The notes under the pieces were generated by a model. That model saw only the letters and a program-made list of their open reading frames with translations, ran no database searches and was not told the DNA's origin. A DNA stretch of 64,000 nucleotides from assembly GCF_001625015.1 (NCBI RefSeq), contig NZ_LVWJ02000014.1:3224001-3288000 (forward strand). Direction: 5' to 3'. This DNA comes from Lewinella sp. 4G2 (lineage in GTDB: Bacteria; Bacteroidota; Bacteroidia; Chitinophagales; Saprospiraceae). The position numbers and the translations under genes were made by a program. This document shows, piece by piece, positions 44,888-54,822 of this stretch (the first letter of the stretch is position 1; every line of letters begins with the position of its first letter).

Positions 44888-45661
44888 ATGGTGAAAATAC
44901 TAGGAACGTTAATGGTCATCTTATTTAGCTTGCAAGTGTACTGCACGCCTCAAACTGGAGATATGATAATAGTTAATTCAGATACAATTTACTTACATTC
45001 ACAGTTGCCTATAGGTCCGATACAGGATGTTCTACATAATGAAATATCATACTATGAGAAGAACTGGTCTACTGGATGTTACAGAGGTTATTATAGTGTG
45101 TGGCAGCTTAAAAATGACTCTCTCTTCTTCAATAGTATTGTTTCGTGCAATTTCTCAAATGAATCAAGTGCTCCTGTTAGTATCCATGCACATTGGGTCA
45201 CTCAGAAAGTAATTGCGCCAATCGGTAAGAAATATAAGTATCTTCATCAGGGGTGGGGTTGGTTATACGAAGCCGAAAGACTGTTCACATTTAAGAATGG
45301 CATACTAAGGCATCAGAAATACTTAGATAATTCGAAGTATCATTTGGCAAAGATTTATGAAGAGCCAGAGGTTTATAATAAGTTCGTTTTAGATAATTTC
45401 GAATTAAATAAAATCAATACTACTGAGTTCAACGGAAAAAACGGCTTTACAGTGCTTGAGGTGACTATTGACGAAAGTGGATTCGTAAAAAGCTCAGAAT
45501 GTAGCCGACCTGGAATGCCATCTGTATGTACAGAAGCCAAAAGAATATTTCAAAAGATTGATAGACTTAGTGTTTACTATGAGAATGGGAAAGTTTTATT
45601 CGGAAAATATGCCTTCCCTTTCAATTATTTCATAATAAGAAGATGGAAGGGAAAGGAATGA
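44888..45661 (+). CDS. Exported protein with a TonB-like C-terminal domain
   Basis: 257 residues. Signal peptide MVKILGTLMVILFSLQVYC. Cysteines in STGCYRGYY and IVSCNF may form a disulfide. C-terminal 70 residues (GFTVLEVTIDESGFVKSSECS, then KRIFQKIDRLSVYYENGK and a PFNYFII strand) have the beta-alpha-beta layout of the TonB C-terminal domain. Probably periplasmic; no TonB-type transmembrane anchor. The product at 52875 ends in a similar domain. Confidence 0.6.
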   Translation: MVKILGTLMVILFSLQVYCTPQTGDMIIVNSDTIYLHSQLPIGPIQDVLHNEISYYEKNWSTGCYRGYYSVWQLKNDSLFFNSIVSCNFSNESSAPVSIHAHWVTQKVIAPIGKKYKYLHQGWGWLYEAERLFTFKNGILRHQKYLDNSKYHLAKIYEEPEVYNKFVLDNFELNKINTTEFNGKNGFTVLEVTIDESGFVKSSECSRPGMPSVCTEAKRIFQKIDRLSVYYENGKVLFGKYAFPFNYFIIRRWKGKE

Positions 45662-45671
45662 ATACTAACTC

Positions 45672-45891
45672 GCCCAACACTGCAATCCACGTCAAGCCGC
45701 TGTCACTTCGAGTCGATTGTAGTATTACGTCCAAAGCCCGGCCACTAGCCCGCACACTCGGATGTCCAAAAGTCCTCCGCAAGCTCCGGAGTTTTGGCCA
45801 TGCTCGCTTACCGGCCCAGTGGCCTTTTAGTTCCGATTGAGTATCTTAGTGGAGTCAAGGACGCGGCCTGCGTGGGCTGCAATCGTTGGGC
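45672..45891 (+). repeat. attC28, long attC-like site
   Basis: 220 bases, subtype A. GGCCACTAGCCCG in the inner stem. Confidence 0.9.
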
Positions 45892-45945
45892 ATAAAAGAA
45901 TAAATATAATGACTTAGAATACGTTCGTTCATCGTCCTGTTATAC
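45892..45945 (+). repeat. 54-base unit with degenerate core (1 copy)
   Basis: Body TAATGACTTAGAATACG is intact; the terminal core has become GTTATAC. Confidence 0.75.
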
Positions 45946-46049
45946 GCGAAAACAAGCTTGTTATTTCAATCAAAAAATCTAGTCCTTGAAATGAACAAAT
46001 TTGAACAAAAGAATAAAAATTGTTATGTAATTCTATCCAATTTTGAAAA

Positions 46050-46781
46050 ATGCGCAGTAACCTGAAAGAATCAATCAAAACACTTTATCGTGTCTTTTCG
46101 AAATATCCTGCTAATTCTAATATGAAAGGTAGCAGTAACTACGGTGATTCAGTCTTAGAATGGAATGCTGCTCTATTTCAGAAACCTTTGACTGAGTTGA
46201 ATGATGGCGATCTTTCTTTGTTTACAGGAAAGGTACTTTCAACTTGGGGAAGTATCACTGATCTAAAGCATTTTATTCCAAGAATTTTAGAGTTGACCGC
46301 AGAGTATAGAACTCCTTATGAGATTTGGATTCTGTATGATAGACTTGAGATGGGAAAATGGACGGAATGGCCAGCTGATGAATTTAGAGCCATAAGTAAT
46401 TTTAATAAATGCTTGGTATATGAAATCTTAACAGATGGCAGTGAAATAGCTGAAGAAAACTTCATGGACTATTTTACTACACTTATATATTACTCAAATG
46501 ATGTAGAGAAATTGATTGAAGTGGTCGATAATATAAGTTGTAAATATAAGTACAAGCATCTATCTAATTTCATTTGTAATCAGAGTAAATTAATTTTTGA
46601 AAATAACATAATCGAAGGCTTTTATCAGTTTGGTAAAAATGTGACTAAAGTGAAGAATTGGTTGAGTAGCAAGAAATTTATTAATGAATTTACTAATGGC
46701 TATTTTGAGCATGAGAATGAAGCATTCTCAGAAAAAGTGAGTTGGGCAGAGATGATTTTATCACAATATAAAAAGTATTGA
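46050..46781 (+). CDS. Hypothetical helical protein
   Basis: 243 residues, predominantly helical and cytoplasmic (SIKTLYRVFSKYPANSN, FIPRILELTAEYRTPYEIW). The pattern of a conserved WILYDRLEMGKWTEWP segment suggests a defined family that I cannot name. First of two genes in its cassette. Confidence 0.6.
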   Translation: MRSNLKESIKTLYRVFSKYPANSNMKGSSNYGDSVLEWNAALFQKPLTELNDGDLSLFTGKVLSTWGSITDLKHFIPRILELTAEYRTPYEIWILYDRLEMGKWTEWPADEFRAISNFNKCLVYEILTDGSEIAEENFMDYFTTLIYYSNDVEKLIEVVDNISCKYKYKHLSNFICNQSKLIFENNIIEGFYQFGKNVTKVKNWLSSKKFINEFTNGYFEHENEAFSEKVSWAEMILSQYKKY

Positions 46782-46825
46782 CTTTAGTTTATCACGTGAT
46801 ATTATTTATTTAAAGTACGAGATAT

Positions 46826-47071
46826 ATGAGGAAAAAGAAGAACGCAAAAATAATTAGAAAAGGTGCTGAAGAAATTTATGCTAAAGAAGTTGGAGAATTT
46901 CAATTTATAGCAGGTTTTACTTCTGGAGGATATCCATACGGGATAATGATTCAGGATGATCAAAAAGATGAAAATGAATTGATGAATAATAATTCGGATG
47001 AGCATCGCAAAAAAGATGATAATCAAACTAAGATCGATTCAGAGAAAAAAGATCAAGACCTACCGTTTTAG
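46826..47071 (+). CDS. Small charged hypothetical protein
   Basis: 81 residues. N-terminal half basic and ordered (KIIRKGAEEIYAKEVGEFQF, GFTSGGYPYGIMI); C-terminal half a disordered Asp/Glu/Lys/Asn tail. May be a companion of the gene 44 bases upstream. Unknown function. Confidence 0.55.
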   Translation: MRKKKNAKIIRKGAEEIYAKEVGEFQFIAGFTSGGYPYGIMIQDDQKDENELMNNNSDEHRKKDDNQTKIDSEKKDQDLPF

Positions 47072-47157
47072 AATGACTGAGTTTGCTGGATCTTTTCAGT
47101 TCACCAGTTGCGCCCAACTCAACAGCCATCATAGCTCCATATCGAATAGAATTACTC

Positions 47158-47377
47158 GCCCAACACTGCAATCCACGTCAAGCCGCTGTCACTTCGAGTC
47201 AAGCAGGGTAGAAGGGTGCAAGCCCGGCCACTGGGCCGAACACTCGGATGGCCAAAAGCCCTCCGCAAGCTCCGGAGTTTTGGCCATGCTCGCTTATCGG
47301 CCCAGTGGCCTTTTAGTTCCGATTGAGTATCTTAGTGGAGTCAAGGGCGCGACCTGCGTGGGCTGCAATCGTTGGGC
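47158..47377 (+). repeat. attC29, long attC-like site
   Basis: 220 bases, subtype B. GGCCACTGGGCCG perfectly paired. A full GCCCAAC box at 47112-47118 in the outer module lies 46 bases upstream. Confidence 0.9.
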
Positions 47378-47485
47378 GTAAAAGAATAAATACAATGACT
47401 TAGAATACGTTCGTTCATGGTCGTGTTGGGCGTGAAAGTATAAATACTATGATTTAGAATACTTTCGTTCATCTCTGTATAAGGC
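47378..47485 (+). repeat. 54-base core-ended units (2 copies)
   Basis: Core GTTGGGC 47425-47431; the second unit ends in degenerate ATAAGGC. Confidence 0.8.
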
Positions 47486-47646
47486 TAGAACGAAGCATTA
47501 ACAACGATGGCTTGAAAAGTCTAAAATATTTTGATTCATCGATTATAAAATTGTGCGGATTCCTTTGGTCGTAGAAAATTGTATTGACATCAAAACTTTA
47601 AGACATGTCAAAATTATGATTAAAGAGTAATCTTTTGGTTCAGAAA

Positions 47647-48459
47647 ATGATATCCAGTATGCATAGTTGCTTAATAAGATTCTACGTAATTTTTTTGATA
47701 ATAATTGGATGCTGTTATAATTTGAAATGTTGTAGTTGTCTACAACCTACAGTTAACCTTCCACTACCAAGTAAATTACTTGATGTTATTGTCCCGCCTC
47801 AAATTTCGCAAAGCAGGGAAACACAAGAGTTAATTGTTTTCCATGGTACTTTGGTTGACTATTACATTTTAGATGATAGTAAAGTGATATTGAAGTATTC
47901 TATCAACCATGTATATACTGATACGGCGATAAAATCAATAGAGGTTGTAACAAATATTGGAACTGATGCTTGTGGTTACTTTGATGAAATTGGAGGGGAA
48001 TCAATCATAACAGCTATGCTGCAAGGTGACAGATACTATACCGCCCGTGAAGATTGCGCTAGGAATATTTCAAGAAGAGCTAACCCAACGATTTTCAAGT
48101 ATTGGCTAACACTACTCAATACCTTGACTATGGGCAAAGATGGAGATTATCATTTTAGACAAAATAAATCAACGCACGATGAAATAAGAAAAGACCTAAA
48201 GCCTAACTTACCTGGCATATTATTTTCAATCAAAAATGGAAAGCTGAATGGAGGATTCCAAGTTTACAGTCTAAAAGGCGATTTGCTAGTTAAGGGGAGA
48301 TATCGGAATGGAGAGAAACATGGAAGATGGTCTTATTTTGAAGCTGGGCTAACCTGGGATTTATCGTATTGGTATTCAACTCTCACAAAGATTAAGTACA
48401 AAGGTGGACAGCTAATGAAATCAACGACAGATATGGAATATACTCCATTTCAAATGTAA
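47647..48459 (+). CDS. Exported Cys-rich protein with NTR-like start and MORN-like tail
   Basis: 270 residues from the ATG at 47647 (TTG at 47635 would add four). Signal peptide around CLIRFYVIFLIIIGCCY, mature start KCCSCLQP, comparable with CICDRP at 11195. HGTLVDYYILDDSKVILKY and TNIGTDACGYFDE fit an NTR-like beta barrel. Residues about 190-235 (GKLNGGFQVYSLKGDLLVKG, NGEKHGRWSYF) are MORN-like repeats. Surface or periplasmic; role unknown. Confidence 0.65.
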   Translation: MISSMHSCLIRFYVIFLIIIGCCYNLKCCSCLQPTVNLPLPSKLLDVIVPPQISQSRETQELIVFHGTLVDYYILDDSKVILKYSINHVYTDTAIKSIEVVTNIGTDACGYFDEIGGESIITAMLQGDRYYTAREDCARNISRRANPTIFKYWLTLLNTLTMGKDGDYHFRQNKSTHDEIRKDLKPNLPGILFSIKNGKLNGGFQVYSLKGDLLVKGRYRNGEKHGRWSYFEAGLTWDLSYWYSTLTKIKYKGGQLMKSTTDMEYTPFQM

Positions 48460-48520
48460 ACATTCGTCCAACTTGATAGCCATCAAAGCCAACACAGTTC
48501 CATAACGAATAGAATTATTC

Positions 48521-48739
48521 GCCCAACACTGCAATCCACGTCAAGCCGCTGTTACTTCGAATCAAGTAGGGTAGAAGGGTTGATGCCCGGCCACTGGCCC
48601 GAACACTCGGATGTCCAAAATTCCTCCGCAGGCTCCGGAGTTTTGGCCATGCTCGCTTACCGGCCCAGTGGCCTTTTAGTTCCGATTGATTATTTTAGTG
48701 GAGTCAAGGACGCGGCCTGCGTGGCTGCAATCGTTGGGC
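48521..48739 (+). repeat. attC30, long attC-like site
   Basis: 219 bases (GCGTGGCTGC deletion). Subtype B. Outer module with GTCCAAC at 48467 upstream. Confidence 0.9.
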
Positions 48740-48793
48740 GTAATCGAATAAATACTATGACTTAGAATACGTTCGTTCACCGTTGTGTTGGTC
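48740..48793 (+). repeat. 54-base unit with degenerate core (1 copy)
   Basis: Body intact, terminal GTTGGTC at 48787-48793. Confidence 0.78.
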
Positions 48794-48812
48794 GTAAAAA
48801 ACAATTAAGAAA

Positions 48813-49229
48813 ATGATCTATCATGTTTATAATAAGGAAATATCTCAAATTAATTTATGGAAAATTGATTTCGAAACTTACAGAATAATAAACTATGATA
48901 ATTTTACAGACTTAATGGTCGGGTCAGATTACACTATAATTCACGAAAAATTACTACCTGCCTTTGATGCATTACTATCGGATGAGCTTACGGTAAGTCC
49001 GATTAAAATTATTAGAGTATCTACTAATTAATCATGGGGAGACTTTTACAAATTGGAAATTAAGCAACACATAAATCCCGATAACATTAAAATGGCAAAT
49101 ACGCATGAATGTGATGTATGGCAGTACAGACATCATCTTTTTGTTTCAACTCAATTAAAAGAAAAATTGGAATTTGTGTCACTAAAGTCCTTACTTTTTT
49201 CCGAAGAATTCAGCCATTTTGGTGCCTAA
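48813..49229 (+). pseudogene. Frameshifted hypothetical protein gene
   Basis: The first 72 codons (MIYHVYNKEISQINLW) stop at 49029-49031. A second frame immediately continues as SWGDFYKLEIKQHINPDN, HHLFVSTQLKEKLEF, and LLFSEEFSHFGA to the stop at 49227-49229. Together they give about 138 residues with the layout of small immunity-like proteins. A one-base indel near 49020-49035 explains the break; a sequencing error is the alternative. Confidence 0.6.
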
Positions 49230-49239
49230 TACTTCTGAT

Positions 49240-49722
49240 ATGAAAAAATTATTAAATGTTACGCTAATTTTGCTTATTACTTGCATCGTAATAAGCTGTT
49301 CATGGATGAATAGGATATTAGTGGTTAATTCTACTTCATCTCCAATGTTAGTTGAGTTTAGAATTGATGATAATGTGGAGAATCAAATATTTAGTAATGA
49401 TGACAATACTTGGATTGTCTATAAATGTGGCATCGGAAAATATAGGCCAAGTGTAGATTATGACAGCGAGCTATATTTGACAACATCAACTACTATGGAT
49501 GGAGTCATTTCTGGTGTCGTTCAACCGAATACTGCTCTTTTGCTTGGAACCATTTCCGGAGGCGAGTCAATTTTTGATAATTCCCTATCAAACGAGTTCA
49601 ACATAAATTACTTTAAAATTTCAAGTAGACAGGATTCAATTGTTTTGTTCAATGAGTTTGTTCGGAAATCATTTGCGAAGTTCAAATTTGAATATAGGCT
49701 TGAAATATCGGATGAAAATTAA
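49240..49722 (+). CDS. Hypothetical lipoprotein
   Basis: 160 residues from the ATG at 49240. Lipoprotein signal LLNVTLILLITCIVISC, then a beta-rich mature part (MLVEFRIDDNVENQIFSND, TMDGVISGVVQPNTALLLG). Second gene of a cassette whose first gene is frameshifted. Confidence 0.65.
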   Translation: MKKLLNVTLILLITCIVISCSWMNRILVVNSTSSPMLVEFRIDDNVENQIFSNDDNTWIVYKCGIGKYRPSVDYDSELYLTTSTTMDGVISGVVQPNTALLLGTISGGESIFDNSLSNEFNINYFKISSRQDSIVLFNEFVRKSFAKFKFEYRLEISDEN

Positions 49723-49746
49723 TAGTCCTATATATTAATATAATCC

Positions 49747-49966
49747 GCCCAACACTGCAATCCACGTCAAGCCGCTGTCACTTCGAGTCGAAGGCCTTAT
49801 TACGTTCAAAGCCCGGCCACTGGTCCGAATACTCGGATGTCCAAAAGTCCTCCGCAAGCTCCGGAGTTTTGGACATGCTCGCTTATCGGTCCAGTGGCCT
49901 TTCAGTTCCAATTGATTATCTTAGTGGAGTCAAGGACGCAGCCTGCGTGGGCTGCAATCGTTGGGC
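49747..49966 (+). repeat. attC31, long attC-like site
   Basis: 220 bases, subtype A. Has the compensatory GATGTCC/GGACATG pair also seen in attC15. Confidence 0.9.
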
Positions 49967-50046
49967 GAAATCGAATTAAATTTTGACCTAGATGACGTTG
50001 GAGAACTTTAATGTTAGCTGTCAATTAGTAGAGGAATATAGAGAAA

Positions 50047-50766
50047 GTGAATATTAAGAAACAAATAGAATATGCTATTCAGAAGGATATTGAAGAATTT
50101 TGGGAATGGGCTCAAAAATTCTATTCCCGAGAACAAATAGTTCATGGGAACGCTGACAGTCCGTCTTTTCCAAATTGGAATCGAGTAGAACACAATCTTG
50201 AAAAAGCATTCAATCAATTAGAGTTCGAAACCTTGGAAGAAAAACATTTAGACAATATAATTTTCCTCATTGCTCAACAGTGGGATATTGGAATAATTCT
50301 AAATTGGTTTAATAAAGGAAATGAAGAAGTTAGTCAAATTGGAATGACTCAAAAACAATTACAAATACTTAGTAACAGGGGTTTGAAATTAAAACTTCCA
50401 GATGCTAAATCGCAGTTTGCAGCTTCATTGTATAAAATCGATAACAAGAGTGTCGCTATTGAATTACTGTTAAAGTATTATAACGATGAAGATGAATACG
50501 TGAGAAGATGTTCTCTGAGATCATTACACAAATTAGCTTATAATGAAATTAATCCACTACTACTAAAAACATGGAAGGAAAATAGTGAACACGGAAGAAT
50601 GATGTGTTTGCAAATATGGAGTGAGATAAATGAAGATTACTTCAATAAATATAGTAGAGTTGCACAGAAAGACAAAAGAGAATATTTAAGTAAATATGCG
50701 CAACGATTAGTAAAAGAAAAGAGCACCATGGCTCGAAACGACAAACGAATATCAAAATTGGGTTGA
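50047..50766 (+). CDS. Hypothetical HEAT-like helical protein
   Basis: 239 residues, GTG start at 50047. All-helical; residues 120-200 look like HEAT repeats (AIELLLKYYNDEDEYVRRCS, LRSLHKLAYNEINPLLLKTW). An N-terminal FWEWAQKFYSREQIVHG segment. Cytoplasmic, perhaps a protein- or nucleic-acid-binding scaffold. Confidence 0.6.
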   Translation: MNIKKQIEYAIQKDIEEFWEWAQKFYSREQIVHGNADSPSFPNWNRVEHNLEKAFNQLEFETLEEKHLDNIIFLIAQQWDIGIILNWFNKGNEEVSQIGMTQKQLQILSNRGLKLKLPDAKSQFAASLYKIDNKSVAIELLLKYYNDEDEYVRRCSLRSLHKLAYNEINPLLLKTWKENSEHGRMMCLQIWSEINEDYFNKYSRVAQKDKREYLSKYAQRLVKEKSTMARNDKRISKLG

Positions 50767-50940
50767 GTAAATGACAACGGTTAAAGCACTAAGTAATTAT
50801 TCGTGTAACATGATGATTCAATCTACTTAAATCGGATGATAGAATGGTTTTTTATGATCCAGAATCGAGAGATTGCACAGGAATTCTATTTTCAATATAG
50901 GGATTAATTGAAGTCAAAATTAAAGAAAATATTATTACTC

Positions 50941-51160
50941 GCCCAACACTGCAATCCACGTCAAGCCGCTGCCACTTCGAATCGATGTCTCTATTACGTC
51001 CAGAGTCCGGCCACTGGTCCGAACACTCGGATGTCCAAAAGTCCTCCGCAGGCTCCGGAGTTTTGGCCATGCTCGCTTATCGGCCCAGTGGCCTTTTAGT
51101 TCCGATTGAGTATCTTAGTGGAGTTAAGGACGCGGCCTGCGTGGGCTGCAATCGTTGGGC
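50941..51160 (+). repeat. attC32, long attC-like site
   Basis: 220 bases, subtype A with GATGTCTCTATTACGTCC as in attC14 and attC15. Confidence 0.9.
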
Positions 51161-51268
51161 GTAAAAGAATAAATACAATGACTTAGAATACGTTCGATCA
51201 TCGTCACGTTGGGTGAGAAAGAACAAATACTTTGACTTAGAATACGTTCGTTCATCGTTGTGTTGGGC
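51161..51268 (+). repeat. 54-base core-ended units (2 copies)
   Basis: Cores GTTGGGT 51208-51214 and GTTGGGC 51262-51268. Confidence 0.85.
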
Positions 51269-51310
51269 TAAAAAGAATAGTAAAATCTATAGCTCACTTC
51301 TGAATTTAGT

Positions 51311-52525
51311 ATGGCAAAAGTAATTATCCAAATAGCAGTACTTCTAATCCTTATCACTTCATGGAGTTGCGAGAGAAAATTAGACCTAAACGGCCATTAC
51401 CATGTTGAGAAGCTATTAACTCAAAGTGATTTAGATGTACAACATATTGAGATAGTCAATGATTCGGTAGTCTATTTATATTACTTAAACGAAAGGGTAG
51501 GTCAAGGGAAATTATCTCTAAAAGATAGTATAATTTATCTACCAAGTGGCCATGGTATCCGTAAATACGGGATAGAGAATTTTACAACTTTAGAGCTTTC
51601 TTTCGAGGATTCAATAGCCTATACGCTTCAGCGAGTAAATAATAGTATCAAGCATCAGAAAATTGATTATTACAATAGCACTGGTTTAGATATCAACTTG
51701 CCTTATTGTAGTTATATAGAATCTGATTACCCCGCGAAACAATTATGGTTGCCAACCTACATTGGTCCAGTTACAAATGTTGGTGATACTCAGATAAAAT
51801 ATTCGCACGGTTATAGGGCGAAATCATTAAGTAATATGCATGAAATATGGCTAAAGGTAGCTCAACATAGAGTAAAGCTTCCGGAAAGGCTAAGAGACAG
51901 CGTTGCGGTCATATTACACGTTGATGAATCAATTTCTGCTTCTTTAGTTGATAGTGTTGTAAAGCAATATGTTAAACAAGACATTGGAAACTTTTATATG
52001 ACTTGTCAGGATGAAAATGCAATTGATACATTCAAAACTATCTTGATTAAACATTTTGTCAATGTTGATGAGATTTTGCAACAAGAAATCGAAAGAGCAC
52101 GAAAAACAGAAAGCCGTAGACAGTTTTATCAAGAAGAATTTATAGATAGACTTGGTTCAGTAACGTTCGGCCATTTATCTCTTTCGGATAACCTTAATTC
52201 AGAATTTAGCAAATTCGAACTTCAATTTTACAGCGAATTAGTTAATACTGATATATACGAGTATGAAGTGACTAACTTTCTTATCAAACTTTATAAATAC
52301 CATTTAGAAAGAGCCCATCAAGGCTACGCTATAAACGGAAACCACGAAAAGTTTTCGAAAAGTTTGATAAATAGATACTTAGCCATGTACGATTTAGAAA
52401 AAAAGGAATTTATTTCGTCAGGCATTGTTGAGTACCTTATTAATAACAAATTAGTCACGAATTACGATAGGGCAGAGTATGCTGATCTTGAAGAGACAAA
52501 GAGATCGATTATCTTAAGAAGATAA
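51311..52525 (+). CDS. Hypothetical lipoprotein
   Basis: 404 residues. Lipoprotein signal VIIQIAVLLILITSWSC (Cys20). An N-terminal beta-rich part of about 110 residues (GHYHVEKLLTQ, VYLYYLNERVGQGKLSL, FTTLELSF) is followed by a mixed region and a helical C-terminus with QQEIERARKTESRRQFYQEEF. No family recognised. Its stop is only six bases before the next att box. Confidence 0.65.
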   Translation: MAKVIIQIAVLLILITSWSCERKLDLNGHYHVEKLLTQSDLDVQHIEIVNDSVVYLYYLNERVGQGKLSLKDSIIYLPSGHGIRKYGIENFTTLELSFEDSIAYTLQRVNNSIKHQKIDYYNSTGLDINLPYCSYIESDYPAKQLWLPTYIGPVTNVGDTQIKYSHGYRAKSLSNMHEIWLKVAQHRVKLPERLRDSVAVILHVDESISASLVDSVVKQYVKQDIGNFYMTCQDENAIDTFKTILIKHFVNVDEILQQEIERARKTESRRQFYQEEFIDRLGSVTFGHLSLSDNLNSEFSKFELQFYSELVNTDIYEYEVTNFLIKLYKYHLERAHQGYAINGNHEKFSKSLINRYLAMYDLEKKEFISSGIVEYLINNKLVTNYDRAEYADLEETKRSIILRR

Positions 52526-52530
52526 CATCC

Positions 52531-52750
52531 GCCCAACACTGCAATCCACGTCAAGCCGCTATCACTTCGGGTCGACGGCTCTATTACGTCCTAAGACCGG
52601 CCACTGGTCCGTTCACTCGGATGTCCAAAAGTCCTCCGCAAGCTCCGGAGTTTTGGCCATGCTCGCTTATCGGCCCAGTGGCCTTTCAGTTTCGGTTTAG
52701 TATCTTAGTGGAGTCAAGGACGCGGCCTGCGTGGGCTGCAATCGTTGGGC
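52531..52750 (+). repeat. attC33, long attC-like site
   Basis: 220 bases, subtype A (CGGGTCGACGGCTC). GGTCCGTTCACTCGG variant. Confidence 0.9.
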
Positions 52751-52874
52751 GAAACGGAATAATGATGAGCATTCGAAGTCGGTTGCCGAACTAAGTGCTT
52801 GAATAAACAAAATACTTTAAGTATCGGCTAATTTCTGCGGCACCAATATTTCGTTTCAAAATTAGAATGAATAT

Positions 52875-53513
52875 ATGAGACAAACAATACAACTTATTTA
52901 TTTAGTCATACTCGTTGTGATTTCTATGAATCTGAATGGTCAATCATCTGAAATAGTTACGCTGGATGAAAAGAATTCCTATCAATATAAAAGCTATTAT
53001 AAAGATGGGAGCTTGAAATCAGTTATAGACTTTTATGCCAAAAAACCATATTCGTCAGTCGAAACATTTGAGGTCAAATTAGAAGCATATAAAATAAAAC
53101 ATCATGGAGAAAGTAAAGAGTTTTATGAGAATGGGCAACTAAAAGAAATCGTGGTTTATGAGAGAGGAAAAGTAGTCCAATTTATGAAACAATATTTTGA
53201 AGATGGGGAGGAACTTTCGGTACATACAGAGTCATTGCCTGAATTTCAATTTATTATTGAGAAGCAAAACGTTTGGCTGAACAATAAAATTAAAGAGACT
53301 GAGGAAAAATATAAGATTGATCTTGAAGGGCAGGGTGTGATACTACTTGAAATCAGTAAAGACGGCACAATCAAGACAGTAAAAGCCAAGACAGCCATCG
53401 AAAGTCACAAGAAATATCTCATTGAGATTGGCGAGCAAATTAAGGTTACAAAACCGGCTATGAAGAATGGAGAACCGATCGGGACAAGATTTGCTTTTCG
53501 TATAGCAATGTAG
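52875..53513 (+). CDS. Exported protein with MORN-like repeats and a TonB-like tail
   Basis: 212 residues. Signal peptide IQLIYLVILVVISMNLNG. YKSYYKDGSLKSVIDFY, HGESKEFYENGQLKEIV and KQYFEDGEELS are toxin_YwqK/MORN-like repeats. The final 75 residues (GQGVILLEISKDGTIKTVKA, KPAMKNGEPIGTRFAFRI) match the TonB C-terminal-domain layout. The combination is common in Bacteroidota exported proteins; function unknown. Confidence 0.7.
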   Translation: MRQTIQLIYLVILVVISMNLNGQSSEIVTLDEKNSYQYKSYYKDGSLKSVIDFYAKKPYSSVETFEVKLEAYKIKHHGESKEFYENGQLKEIVVYERGKVVQFMKQYFEDGEELSVHTESLPEFQFIIEKQNVWLNNKIKETEEKYKIDLEGQGVILLEISKDGTIKTVKAKTAIESHKKYLIEIGEQIKVTKPAMKNGEPIGTRFAFRIAM

Positions 53514-53617
53514 AGGTGTTGAATACACCATATGTGCAAAGGTGTCACCTTGGTAGATGCTAATATGATTTGCCTAACAGGACAGCGGTTACGCCTCGTT
53601 AACAAATAAAAGTACTC

Positions 53618-53837
53618 GCCCAACACTGCAATCCACGTCAAGCCGCTGTCACTTCGAGTCCAGCAGGGTAGGAGGGTTGATGCCCGGCCACTGGTCCGCA
53701 CGCTCGGATGGCCAAAAGTCCTCCGCAAGCTCCGGAGTTTTGGCCATGCTCGCTTACCGGCCCAGTGGCCTTTAAGTTCCGATTGACTATCTTAGTGGAG
53801 TTAAGGACGCGGCCTGCGTGGGCTGCAATCGTTGGGC
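53618..53837 (+). repeat. attC34, long attC-like site
   Basis: 220 bases, subtype B (CCAGCAGGGTAGGAGGGTTG). GCCTAAC at 53572-53578 is an upstream R''-like box. Confidence 0.9.
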
Positions 53838-53891
53838 GAGAAAGAATAAATATTATGCCGTAGATGATACTCGAAGAGGCTGGTGTTGGGT
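53838..53891 (+). repeat. 54-base core-ended unit (1 copy, divergent)
   Basis: Body diverged (TATGCCGTAGATGATACTCG), core GTTGGGT 53885-53891. Confidence 0.7.
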
Positions 53892-53907
53892 ACAAAAAGA
53901 AGACTAA

Positions 53908-54258
53908 ATGACGATGAATTTGGAGTCATCCAACGATACTGTTGAGTTGCAGTCTGGTATGGTAACTATATGGATCTTAGGCGGATACGGAGTGAAGTTG
54001 AATAACTTTGAGGTCCATTTCATAAACATGAGAACCAGACAGGTTGCAGTAGCTACTGTAGCGTTGTTTAAAATTCAATGGGTTAAGAATGGAAGGAAGG
54101 CGAAGCGCATGCTGAAAGCTAAAATACAAGAAGGCGGTATGCATCAGATTCAGCTTCATAATATTGCTAGCGTCGAAGTCCGTAGATCAAATCTCTTCTT
54201 TACCTCACTTTTTCAGAAGCCGCTCCGGCAAGATCAAATTGGACTTGTAATTGAATAA
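53908..54258 (+). CDS. Hypothetical protein
   Basis: 116 residues, basic, beta-rich (MVTIWILGGYGVKLNNFEVHF, KIQEGGMHQIQLHNIASVEV). GC is slightly higher than in neighbouring cassettes. Shares the cassette with the EF-Tu-like domain gene at 54387; 128 bases separate them. Confidence 0.6.
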   Translation: MTMNLESSNDTVELQSGMVTIWILGGYGVKLNNFEVHFINMRTRQVAVATVALFKIQWVKNGRKAKRMLKAKIQEGGMHQIQLHNIASVEVRRSNLFFTSLFQKPLRQDQIGLVIE

Positions 54259-54386
54259 TGAGTACAAGGCTGCCTACGCCATCTTACTAATCATGGTAAG
54301 GCACAAAGCCTAAGGTTGAACGAAGAAAAAGTACTTTAAATACGGAGACCTTTAACATAATAGTAAATTTCACATTATTTTAAATT

Positions 54387-54719
54387 GTGGACTGGAATAA
54401 GAATACCCTGCACTTTCAGAACAGCGACTTGAGAGGAACAATACTCTTAGTTCGAGAAGCTGGAAGAAGAACACCTATCTCGACCGGATACGCATCGCAT
54501 TGTCAAATTGATTGTTCAAAGATGCAATACTCGTACGTAATCTATTTGATCGACCGGGATGAGTTACGCCCTGGAGAATCTTGTTCAGCTCTGCTTAAGT
54601 TCAAATTTGGCTCAATCAGCGAGTTGGGGTTAAATGTGTCCGTGAAATCCAAGTTGCAATTGAATGAAGGTAAAAGAAATATAGGCATGATGGATAGTCT
54701 AATACTCTGCATAGAATAA
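54387..54719 (+). CDS. Small beta-barrel protein resembling EF-Tu domain II/III
   Basis: 110 residues, GTG start at 54387. Segments RRTPISTGYASHCQID and DRDELRPGESCSALLKFKF match the TGY...PGE pattern of the EF-Tu-type beta-barrel domain found in short stand-alone Bacteroidota proteins. No GTPase domain is present. Possibly a ligand- or protein-binding module. Confidence 0.6.
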   Translation: MDWNKNTLHFQNSDLRGTILLVREAGRRTPISTGYASHCQIDCSKMQYSYVIYLIDRDELRPGESCSALLKFKFGSISELGLNVSVKSKLQLNEGKRNIGMMDSLILCIE

Positions 54720-54822
54720 CCTAGGGCAATCAATATTATAATCACCCCATACTATGCAAAATCGCTAAAGTAAATAAATCAAACTTGCTAGTTGCATCAT
54801 CTTGAAAATGATAATATTACTC

